DNA from: UBA4572 sp049965515
GTDB lineage: Bacteria; Nitrospirota; Leptospirillia; Leptospirillales; Leptospirillaceae
NCBI GenBank assembly: GCA_049965515.1
Contig: JBMFWG010000003.1
Location: forward strand, 5,097 to 69,096
DNA length: 64,000 bases
Direction: 5' to 3'
Made by a program: the position numbers and the translations under genes. The notes beneath the pieces are model-generated. The model was not told the origin of the DNA and did no database searches. It worked only from the letters and a program-made list of their open reading frames with translations. Below, in pieces: positions 46,024 to 53,265 of the stretch (position 1 is its first letter; each line of letters opens with the position of its first letter).

Positions 46024-47732
46024 GCCCGCTCCTTTCCGTCGAAAAACTCCCGGAGGCGCCAAAGAAGCCGGTCCAAGGGTTCAACCACCCGATGCAACAG
46101 AACATGCTCCACCGATCCCCGGTTCAGAAAAAAGAGATAGAGGGATTCCTGGCGGGAGAGTATCCATGCGGGCAGGATCTGGCGACCGCGGATTTCGCGA
46201 AAGAAGGCGACGACCCACCCCCCCACGATAATGGCGGTCAACAGGAGAACGATGGGGGTAAAGAGGCTCCACCCCACGCCCCCCGAGGAAAAGAAAAGGG
46301 CACGGTCGGCAGGATCCGGGTAGAGAAAGAGGTTGAACTTGTGAGCCGCTCCTATGTAGCCGTAAATAAAAAGAACCAGGACTCCCGTCCAGGGAATGGC
46401 AGCCGTGAAGGAATCGAAGAGACGGGCACGGGTGAGGCTTATGGTCACCTGAGAGACCGTCACCCAGCTGAAAAAGAGAAAGACCACCGTCCCCTCTTCT
46501 CTCGAAAGATGGATGTTGGCCAGCTGATGGGCCCCCAAAACAATGACGAGAGGAAGAACCAGGGTGACAAGGGCCACCGGAAGAACTCGGGACAGGTGAA
46601 ATCCCTCGGGAATCCTCGGGTCTTCCGCCGTCTGGCGGGGCAGCGTCGGCTCTGTTCTGGCAATGCCGATAGCCGTTCCCGATTCAAGAAAGAGTGTGGC
46701 CTTGAAGATGCCATGGGCTATCAGGTGAAAGACTGCCAGGGAAAAGGCCCCAAGGCCGCACTCCATGGTCATGTACCCCATCTGGCCCATCGTGGAAAAT
46801 CCCAGCTTCCGCTTCACATCACTTTGGGTCAGCATCGTCGAGGAGCCGAAGAGAGCCGTCAGAAACCCCACAATAAAGACAAGATGCATGGAGATCGGGG
46901 AATGGGCAAACAGGAGTGCGGTTCGGTTCATGAGGTACCCCCCGGCATTGACAATGCCGGCATGCATGAGTGCCGATACCGGAGTGGGGGTCTCCATCGT
47001 ATCCGGGAGCCAGAAGTGGAAAGGAAACTGGGCCGACTTGGCCATGCATCCGGCAAAGAGGCACAGGACAATTGCCGACAGGGTCCCCTGTGAAATGGTT
47101 TCGGGCTGATCGCGAAGGATCTCCGAGATTCGGCCCAGGTCAAGAGAGTGAAAGCTCTGCCAGGCGATAAGCAGCCCTCCCAGGAAGAGAATGTCTCCCA
47201 GACGGTGGACAAGAAAGGTCTTCGCAGCCGCATTTACGGAAGATCGCCTCTTCCGGTTGTAGGCCATGAGCAGGTAGAGCCCGAGGCTCATAAGCTGCCA
47301 GAAAAGAAAGATCAGGAGGAGATTCCGGCTGGTGACAAGCATGACGAGGACGGAGGTCTCGAGGGCAACAAGGGAGAAAAAGCGGGCGTAATCGGCTTCC
47401 CCGAGGAGATAGCGAAGGGAATACCCCTGAACGACGGTGCTCACTCCGGTAATCAGGAGAACCATGATGGCCGAAAGACGATCGACTCCCCACAGGGAGG
47501 GTTCGGAAATTCCGGGGAGAGAAAAGGGAAGAGCGAGAGTGATCGTCCCCCTTTCCACCACCTCCCAGAGAAGGGCCAGGCCCGTCAGGAAGGAGAGAGC
47601 TGTGGGAACCACACACAGGAGAGCATAGCGCGGAGAACGTCCCCCCACAGACCAGATCGCATCAATGATAAAGAGAAGAAGCCCCCCGAGAAGGGGAAAT
47701 GCCGGCAGGAGAACCGCCGCTTCATTCTGCAT
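46020..47732 (-). CDS. dabB: DAB complex membrane subunit DabB (NuoL/MrpA-like)
   Basis: The 570-residue membrane protein is of the proton-antiporter (PF00361) type. Conserved segments include SLYLLMAYNRKRRSSVNAA-type loops, AKSAQFPFHFWLPDTMETPTPVSALMHAGIVNAGGYLMNR, KRKLGFSTMGQMGYM and HLIAHGIFKATLFLESG, the usual Lys/His positions of the channel. It lacks the long C-terminal amphipathic helix of NuoL. Paired with DabA it would couple ion flow to CO2 hydration. It is the first gene of the operon. The ATG has a GGGGGA box four bases upstream. The 325 bases upstream hold no clear promoter. Confidence 0.93.
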   Translation of the reverse strand: MQNEAAVLLPAFPLLGGLLLFIIDAIWSVGGRSPRYALLCVVPTALSFLTGLALLWEVVERGTITLALPFSLPGISEPSLWGVDRLSAIMVLLITGVSTVVQGYSLRYLLGEADYARFFSLVALETSVLVMLVTSRNLLLIFLFWQLMSLGLYLLMAYNRKRRSSVNAAAKTFLVHRLGDILFLGGLLIAWQSFHSLDLGRISEILRDQPETISQGTLSAIVLCLFAGCMAKSAQFPFHFWLPDTMETPTPVSALMHAGIVNAGGYLMNRTALLFAHSPISMHLVFIVGFLTALFGSSTMLTQSDVKRKLGFSTMGQMGYMTMECGLGAFSLAVFHLIAHGIFKATLFLESGTAIGIARTEPTLPRQTAEDPRIPEGFHLSRVLPVALVTLVLPLVIVLGAHQLANIHLSREEGTVVFLFFSWVTVSQVTISLTRARLFDSFTAAIPWTGVLVLFIYGYIGAAHKFNLFLYPDPADRALFFSSGGVGWSLFTPIVLLLTAIIVGGWVVAFFREIRGRQILPAWILSRQESLYLFFLNRGSVEHVLLHRVVEPLDRLLWRLREFFDGKERA

Positions 47733-48057
47733 GCCATCCCCCGGGACGACCCTCCTTCCTCGGACTCCCTTCGGAGAGAGAAAGGGGACTCTCCCGCCCG
47801 GTCAGGATCCCATGGCTCCCCCCTGAAGGGGAAAGCCATTCCGGAGATCTCCGAAGCCAGAGACATCCAAGGATGGAGTGGAAAAAGGTCGCTTTCTGAG
47901 ATTGGAAGGAGCGGAACCATGACGGGATGAAAGGTCTCTCCCGATGGAGCCGGTTAAATGGGAAAGGGGAAAACCGGACAGCCCTTAGCGGAGCAAAGAC
48001 GATTGCCCGAGATCGGGATGTCCGGATCACCCGTTCCGGACAAAGGAACGTCTTCCG
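47733..48057. other. Intergenic region upstream of the dab operon
   Basis: These 325 bases hold no gene. They contain the structured element at 47986-48060 and should carry the dab promoter, which I cannot place with confidence. Confidence 0.5.
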
Positions 48058-48060
48058 CTA
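47986..48060. other. Structured element at the 3' end of epsilon-subunit copy 2
   Basis: TAGCGG (47986-47991) pairs with CCGCTA (48055-48060), and after a short bulge AAGACG pairs with CGTCTT. Inside are a CCCG/CGGG hairpin and an 8-bp hairpin TGTCCGGA/TCCGGACA. Together they make a three-way junction that includes the stop codon of the epsilon-subunit gene. It is too large and branched for a plain terminator and lacks a strong T-run. Confidence 0.6.
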
Positions 48061-48639
48061 GAATCCGCGGGAGTTCGTCTTCATCTTTTTGAGGGCCTCC
48101 GTCAGCTTGAGGAAGGTTTCCGGGGACGTATCCCTGACGGAGAGGTTCGCATCCTCGTGGCCTGACATTGAGCAGAAGGCCATGGTGTAGCAATCGGTCC
48201 CGCCCCGAATGATCTTGAGTGCCAGATTCGCCTGATGGCAATGAACACCGACAAACAGGCAGGCATCAATCTTGTTGTGCCAGATGGTCAGGTTCGGATG
48301 GTTCGGGTTGATTTCCGTCTCCGGGTCGATCTTGGGATACTTCGGACGGTAGTCGGACATGGGGATGATCTTGATTCCCCCTTCCACGGCGGCATTCTTG
48401 ATGGCGGCGGCCATTTTGGCCGACTTCTCGTTCCACTTCCAAAGGACGAGAGGACCCGGAAAAAAGGTTGGAACCTTGGCACGGGATAGAATACGGGCAC
48501 TCTCTTCGATCGCCTGTTCCTGAGGAACAAGGGTACCTTCTATATGTCCCTGTCCCGGATCGGGAAGGGAGATTCCCATCATGGCGGCGGCCGGAGGCAA
48601 AAAGGCTTCCGGACCTGGCTTGACGCGATAGTTTGACAC
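48058..48639 (-). CDS. 2-oxoacid:ferredoxin oxidoreductase epsilon-type subunit, copy 2
   Basis: This 193-residue paralogue of the protein at 37535-38113 shares PGPxxxLPPAA, AKVPTFFPGP, IKIIPMSDYRPKYPKI, NPNHPNLTIWHNKIDACLF, GVHCHQANLALKIIRGG, CYTMAFCS, GHEDANL and KKMKTNSR; the N-terminal third is more divergent. The GTG at 48639 is chosen: AAGGGA is six bases upstream and the resulting MSNYRVKPGPEA aligns with MTTYKVLPGPEG of copy 1. It lies upstream of the dab operon in the same direction, 325 bases away, with a structured element at its stop codon. The function is as discussed for copy 1, again without catalytic subunits nearby. Confidence 0.68.
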   Translation of the reverse strand: MSNYRVKPGPEAFLPPAAAMMGISLPDPGQGHIEGTLVPQEQAIEESARILSRAKVPTFFPGPLVLWKWNEKSAKMAAAIKNAAVEGGIKIIPMSDYRPKYPKIDPETEINPNHPNLTIWHNKIDACLFVGVHCHQANLALKIIRGGTDCYTMAFCSMSGHEDANLSVRDTSPETFLKLTEALKKMKTNSRGF

Positions 48640-49191
48640 GGGCAATCCCTTCGTTTCCGGCAGCGAAGCCGGGGAGGAGGTTTTATTCCCCCTGGTTGGA
48701 TCCGAATTTTCGCATTTTCAGAGCCGCAGGCCTTTTTGGGATCCCCCCCATCACGGCACATTCGGAGAAAAGATCCCCTTAAAAGGCTATCCGTTCAGGA
48801 GAATCCTTAAGCGTTGCGGTATTGTCGGTCCTTCAAAAGACCGTCAAAATTTCACCAAGTTTCACTATTCTAAAGAGCGGCCCCCCCAAGGTCAAGCGCA
48901 TGTCGGGAAAATCCTCTCCGGCGAAGGATTGTCCCTCCAGTCGAGACCGGCCGACCCTTTTTCTTTATAGAGACAGGACCTTTGCCTTTCCGGGAGAATC
49001 GGCTATGCTGAGGACAGCTGATGGAGCCTCAGACATTGAGGAAACAGGGAAATTTTCTATGCATTCTCTCTTCCTGGATCTCTTCCTGGCTCTCTTTCTG
49101 ACTCTTGTTCTGGCTCATGTCACTGGCCTCCCCGTTCCGATAAAATATGTGCAATTTTGATAATTTATCGACCGAAAGACCGGAGATCGTC
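48640..49191. other. Divergent intergenic region between epsilon-subunit copy 2 and pyk
   Basis: These 552 bases hold no convincing gene. A 112-codon frame at 48822-49160 (plus) has no ribosome site and no family resemblance. An inverted repeat, CGGTC-CTTCAAAA-GACCG, lies near 48829, and a possible pyk promoter at 48982-49009. Confidence 0.5.
48982..49009 (+). promoter_or_regulatory. Possible promoter of pyk
   Basis: TTGCCT (48982-48987) and TATGCT (49004-49009) are 16 bases apart. The leader would be about 175 bases. Confidence 0.42.
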
Positions 49192-50631
49192 ATGAAAAAT
49201 CTTCCCGGACATCATACCAAGATCGTCGCCACCATCGGACCCGCCTCCGACTCCCTCCGGATCCTGAGGGCAATGATCAAGAACGGAATGAACGTGGCCC
49301 GCCTGAACCTTTCCCACGGAACCCCCGAAGAGCATCGGGCCCGAATTGAGCGCCTCCGGGAGGCCTCCCGGTCTACCGGTCGACGGGTTCTCATTCTGGC
49401 GGATCTTCCCGGACCCAAGATCCGCATCGGAAGCCTCTCTGCCCCGATCACCCTCCGGCACGGTGAACGTCTCCTTCTCTCTCCCGAGGGGCAGGGGAAA
49501 GAAAAGGGCGAAATGGTGAGAATCCCTCTCGATCTTCCCCCCCTTCTGCGGCCGCTTCGGCGAGGAGATCGGATCATTCTCAGCGATGGCACCCTCTCCC
49601 TGAGGGTTGAAGAGCCAAAGGGTGATACCCTCCTTTGTCGTGTCGTCACCGGGGGGGTCCTCCTCTCCCACAAGGGAGTCAACCTTCCCGGGCTCATGAC
49701 GTTGGAGGGGGCCTTTACCGCCTCCGACCGGAGCCTTCTTTCCTTTGTCCTCGATGCCGGGGTAGAGGCGGTGAGTGTCTCCTTCGTGACATCGGCCGAC
49801 GATGTTGAGGCGGTGAGACAGGAGTCACGGCGGCAAGGTCATGACCCCTTCATCGTGGCAAAGATCGAACGAGGGCAGGCCCTCAAAAACATCGACTCCA
49901 TCCTGGACAGGGCCGACGGTATCATGGTCGCCCGGGGAGACCTGGGGGTGGAGGTCCCGCTCGAGCGCATCGCCCTGTACCAAAAAGAACTCATTCGCAA
50001 GGCTGTGGCCCTCGGGAAGCCTGTCATTACCGCCACCCAGATGCTGGAATCCATGGTTCACAACCCCAAACCCACGCGCGCCGAAGTCACCGATGTGTCC
50101 AACGCCATCATCGACGGAACCGACGCCATCATGCTCTCAGAAGAGTCCGCCATTGGCGACCATCCGGTGGCGGCCGTTGCCATGCTCGCCCGGATCGCCA
50201 AAGTCACAGAATCCCGTCACACAGGCGGCCGCACGCCCCTGGATGATCCTCCCCGAACCTCCTTTCCTGTTGAGGAAGTCGTCGCCTACGGTGTACGGAC
50301 AGCGGTCAAGACTCTGGATCCTCTCCTTGTCGTCACTCCCACGGAGTCGGGGAGGACAGCCTCCCGAATCGCCCGATTTCGTCTCTCCCCCTGGATACTG
50401 GCCCTTTGCCCCCGGGAACAGGTCTGCCAGCGACTCTGCCTGACCCGGGGAGTCTGGCCCATGAAGGTTGAAGGAGAAGGCGAGTCCTGGGAAAAGACGG
50501 CCCGGAATATCCTGAAGAAGGAGGGAGTCGAAAACGGCTTGATCGTCCTGACGCGGGGACCCGGTCCAAAGACTCCCGGGGAAAGCAACCAGCTTGAGAT
50601 CATCCGTCTTGAAACTCCCGAAAGCGGGTGA
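49192..50631 (+). CDS. pyk: Pyruvate kinase
   Basis: Pyruvate kinase transfers phosphate from phosphoenolpyruvate to ADP. The 479-residue protein shows TKIVATIGPAS, NVARLNLSHG, the active-site region IVAKIERGQAL, MVARGDLGVEV, VITATQMLESM and the metal region DVSNAIIDGTDAIMLSEESA. A C-terminal allosteric domain is present. The ATG at 49192 is chosen because CGGAG lies eight bases upstream and MKNLPGHHTKIV is a normal N-terminus. In a reductive-TCA autotroph it would mainly operate in the catabolic direction or be tightly controlled. Confidence 0.97.
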   Translation: MKNLPGHHTKIVATIGPASDSLRILRAMIKNGMNVARLNLSHGTPEEHRARIERLREASRSTGRRVLILADLPGPKIRIGSLSAPITLRHGERLLLSPEGQGKEKGEMVRIPLDLPPLLRPLRRGDRIILSDGTLSLRVEEPKGDTLLCRVVTGGVLLSHKGVNLPGLMTLEGAFTASDRSLLSFVLDAGVEAVSVSFVTSADDVEAVRQESRRQGHDPFIVAKIERGQALKNIDSILDRADGIMVARGDLGVEVPLERIALYQKELIRKAVALGKPVITATQMLESMVHNPKPTRAEVTDVSNAIIDGTDAIMLSEESAIGDHPVAAVAMLARIAKVTESRHTGGRTPLDDPPRTSFPVEEVVAYGVRTAVKTLDPLLVVTPTESGRTASRIARFRLSPWILALCPREQVCQRLCLTRGVWPMKVEGEGESWEKTARNILKKEGVENGLIVLTRGPGPKTPGESNQLEIIRLETPESG

Positions 50632-50745
50632 TCCGAACCCTCCCTTTTTCTTTCCCCTTATCATGAAAAAAAGTTTTCCTCATTGGATAGATTGATGATT
50701 TTTCCGTTAAGATACTCTCAACCTTTTAGGCGAAGGAGACTTCCA

Positions 50746-51468
50746 ATGATCCAGTCACGTCGCATCATCCGTTATCTGACGCTTCCGGCAATGCTTCTGC
50801 TCACCCTGTCGATTCTTCCGGCGGCCCAGGCGGAAAGCCTCATCGAAAAGGGGAAGAGGATCGCCCGGGAGGGAAACGGACTTCCGGGAACCACGGCCTG
50901 CATGGAATGTCATCGCCTCCACGGAGGCGGCATGCCCTCCATCGGGAGTCCCCGCATCGCCGGCCAGCCCCAGAAATATATTGAACATGAGATTCTCGGG
51001 GTCAAGAAGGGAACCCGTTTTGCCCCCGTCATGGCTGGAGTCGTCAACAATCTGAGCCGAAGCGACATTCGGGCGGTGGCCGCCTGGTATGCCTCGGTCC
51101 GCACTCCCAAGCTGCGGGACGTCTCTCCCTACGACCCGAAGCTGGTTGCCCTGGGCAAAAGAATCGCCCTGAAGGGACAATGGAAAAAGAACGTTCCTGC
51201 GTGCGTCCTCTGCCACGGACCCGAAGGCCGGGGCATTCCGCCTCACTTTCCCTACATCAAGGGACAGAACAAGGGATACCTTCTCCGCCAGCTCATCTCC
51301 TTCGCTTTTTTGAAGCGGGCCGATGATCCCCAAGGGTTGATGCGGGGAATTGCCCGAAGACTTTCGCCACGAGAACGCAAGGCCGTCGCCGAATACTTCG
51401 CAAGCCTGCCCCCTCCGCCGGCTGACGGACAGCCCGACACATCTCCTTCAGGAAAGGACCCCCGATGA
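50746..51468 (+). CDS. Diheme cytochrome c4-like protein
   Basis: The 240-residue exported protein has a signal peptide (RYLTLPAMLLLTLSILPAAQA) and two cytochrome c domains, each with one haem site (CMECH and CVLCH) and a distal Met. Two-domain c4 proteins shuttle electrons in the periplasm to terminal oxidases. The start at 50746 follows GAAGGAG. The second domain carries VLCHGPEGRGIPPHFPYIKGQ, a typical c4 sequence. It is coupled to the next gene by a 4-base overlap (ATGA), so the two are probably electron-transfer partners. Confidence 0.92.
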   Translation: MIQSRRIIRYLTLPAMLLLTLSILPAAQAESLIEKGKRIAREGNGLPGTTACMECHRLHGGGMPSIGSPRIAGQPQKYIEHEILGVKKGTRFAPVMAGVVNNLSRSDIRAVAAWYASVRTPKLRDVSPYDPKLVALGKRIALKGQWKKNVPACVLCHGPEGRGIPPHFPYIKGQNKGYLLRQLISFAFLKRADDPQGLMRGIARRLSPRERKAVAEYFASLPPPPADGQPDTSPSGKDPR

Positions 51469-52259
51469 GATATTTTCTTCCCCTGGCCCTTGTGAGCTTC
51501 CTGGGGTCAATTCTGCCAATGGCGCCTCTTGCCGCCGCCCAGGAACATCCCACACCCGTTGTCTTCAACCCTCCTTCGGACAGGGAGATCCCCTCGGGGC
51601 CCTTCGGAGATCTCGTCCGAAAAGGGGAGCAGATCTTTACCCAGACGGGCAAATATGCCGGAAAATATGTAGGAAACGACCTGACCTGCGAGTCCTGCCA
51701 TCTGGACCGGGGACGGAAGCCCTATGCCGCCCCTCTGTGGGGAGCCTATGTCAGCTACCCGAGATTCCGGACGAAGAACATGAAGGTGAGCCGTCTGGGA
51801 GAGCGGATTCAGGGATGCTTCCGCTTCTCCATGAACGGAGTTGCTCCTCCCCTTGCAGGTGATACCATCCGCTCCATCGTGGCCTACAGCTTCTGGATGG
51901 CCAAAGGGGCTCCGGTGGGAACCCCGCTTGTCGGCACCGGCATGTACCACATGCCCCCCCCCTCCCGAAAACCGGATCCCTTCCGCGGGAAAAAGGTCTA
52001 CAAGGCCCGGTGTGCCCTTTGTCACGGAGCCGATGGCCTGGGAGCCTCCTCCGGCGGAGACGTGGCCTTCCCTCCTGTCTGGGGTCCCCGCTCCTACAAT
52101 GCGGGAGCGGGACTCGCCAAGGTGGACAAGCTTGCTGGTTTTCTCAAGATGAACATGCCCCTCTCCAAGGGGAATACACTGAGCGACCGGGATGCCTGGG
52201 ATGTCGCCGCCTATGTGGATTCGCAGCCTCGTCCCGCCGATCCCAGAAAGAAGTCCTGA
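51465..52259 (+). CDS. TsdA-like diheme cytochrome c
   Basis: The 264-residue exported protein has a signal peptide (LVSFLGSILPMAPLAAA) and two haem sites, CESCH and CALCH. The first domain, LTCESCHLDRGRKPYAAPLWG, followed by ERIQGCFRFSMNG, matches the thiosulfate dehydrogenase (TsdA) pattern, in which the Cys of the second segment is an axial ligand of the active haem. It may oxidise thiosulfate to tetrathionate, or have another sulfur or electron-transfer role. The c4-like partner upstream would accept the electrons. A terminator follows directly. The assignment rests on these motifs. Confidence 0.82.
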   Translation: MRYFLPLALVSFLGSILPMAPLAAAQEHPTPVVFNPPSDREIPSGPFGDLVRKGEQIFTQTGKYAGKYVGNDLTCESCHLDRGRKPYAAPLWGAYVSYPRFRTKNMKVSRLGERIQGCFRFSMNGVAPPLAGDTIRSIVAYSFWMAKGAPVGTPLVGTGMYHMPPPSRKPDPFRGKKVYKARCALCHGADGLGASSGGDVAFPPVWGPRSYNAGAGLAKVDKLAGFLKMNMPLSKGNTLSDRDAWDVAAYVDSQPRPADPRKKS

Positions 52260-52261
52260 AC

Positions 52262-52288
52262 ACCCTCCCCGGGGGAGGGTTTGCGTTT
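52262..52288 (+). terminator. Terminator of the cytochrome operon
   Basis: CCCTCCCC pairs with GGGGAGGG directly after the TsdA-like stop codon and is followed by TTTGCGTTT. The T-run is interrupted, but the stem is very stable. Confidence 0.62.
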
Positions 52289-52315
52289 GCCCTCTTTTGT
52301 TCGACAGGGTATCAT
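52287..52315 (+). promoter_or_regulatory. Promoter of the hpnDEC operon
   Basis: TTGCCC (52287-52292) and TATCAT (52310-52315) are 17 bases apart. They directly follow the cytochrome terminator and lie 60 bases before the hpnD start codon. Confidence 0.6.
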
Positions 52316-52374
52316 CTCATCATGATGATCTTCCCACCGGACAAGACGACCAACCTCCCCTCGGGAGTCTTTTC

Positions 52375-53265
52375 TTGACAGAGACCCGCCTCTCTCCCCT
52401 TCCTTTCGACACCAAAGGCCTCGAACGCGCCCGGGCCGGTGTCCGGAACAGCTCTTTCTACCGCTCCTTTTCCCTTCTTGAGCCAGAAAGCCGGGAAGAC
52501 CTCTACGATTTCTATGTTTTTTGCCGTCTGGTCGACGATCTGGCGGACGAACCCCGGACAGATATCGATGTTCGGGCCCATCTTGATCGCTGGGCCTATA
52601 CCTTTGCCCACGACTTTGTGGCTCCTCCCGGCTGGGAAGAGGCCCCCTTCTTTCTCCGGACGGTCGACATTGCAAAAAAGCGGAAGATTCCTGCCTCCCT
52701 TTACGGAGAGATCGTCCGGGGGATGCAGGACGACCTGACCCGGGTAAGAATCCCTGACACGGAGGCCCTTCTTCGCTATTGCTATCGCGCCGCCGGGGCC
52801 GTGGGCCGAATCTGCGTTCCCATTTTCGGCGGAGACCTCGACCGTCTGGGTCCCTACGCCGATCGCCTGGGGGAGGCCTTCCAGCTCACAAACATCCTGA
52901 GAGACCTCGCCCAGGATGCCGCCCGGGACCGGATCTACCTTCCGGCCGACCGCATGAGACACTTTGGAGTGACCGACGAAGACGTCCTGGCCGGACGTCT
53001 TCACGACGGGATGCGGGCTCTTCTCACGGAGATCTGGACCCGGTCGGAAGAGGACTACGCCCAGGCCCGGGATCTTCTCTCCGACCCGACTGACCAGCGG
53101 ACCATGATCGCCGCCCGGGCCATGGAAACGGTCTACCACGCCATTCATAAAAAAATCCGCAAAACGGGATTTGACGTCTACCGGCGCCGGGTGGGCCTTG
53201 GCCCCCTGGAGAAGGCCACCGTTCTTCTGCGCCTGTGGCAGGCTCGAAAGGCTGCCGGCCTATGA
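52375..53265 (+). CDS. hpnD: Presqualene diphosphate synthase
   Basis: HpnD condenses two farnesyl diphosphates to presqualene diphosphate, the first step of squalene synthesis for hopanoids. The 296-residue protein has the Asp-rich motif YVFCRLVDDLADE and the second motif LTNILRDLAQDAARDRIYLP. The start is a TTG with GGGAG seven bases upstream; earlier in-frame codons run through the preceding terminator. It is first in an operon hpnD-hpnE-hpnC, with 4-base overlaps at both junctions. No squalene-hopene cyclase gene is in the window. Confidence 0.93.
   Translation: MTETRLSPLPFDTKGLERARAGVRNSSFYRSFSLLEPESREDLYDFYVFCRLVDDLADEPRTDIDVRAHLDRWAYTFAHDFVAPPGWEEAPFFLRTVDIAKKRKIPASLYGEIVRGMQDDLTRVRIPDTEALLRYCYRAAGAVGRICVPIFGGDLDRLGPYADRLGEAFQLTNILRDLAQDAARDRIYLPADRMRHFGVTDEDVLAGRLHDGMRALLTEIWTRSEEDYAQARDLLSDPTDQRTMIAARAMETVYHAIHKKIRKTGFDVYRRRVGLGPLEKATVLLRLWQARKAAGL

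Noticed and set aside
47986..48060. Possible tRNA (75 bases with a closing stem)
   Set aside because: There is no T-loop GTTCRA, no anticodon arm of the right size and no CCA-type end; the inner hairpins do not fit a cloverleaf.
37535..48639. Composite transposon, because similar genes flank a 10-kb segment
   Set aside because: The flanking genes are intact metabolic-type genes in the same direction, with no transposase, inverted ends or target duplication.
48822..49160. 112-codon plus-strand frame upstream of pyk
   Set aside because: It has no ribosome site, an odd composition, and runs through the pyk promoter and leader.
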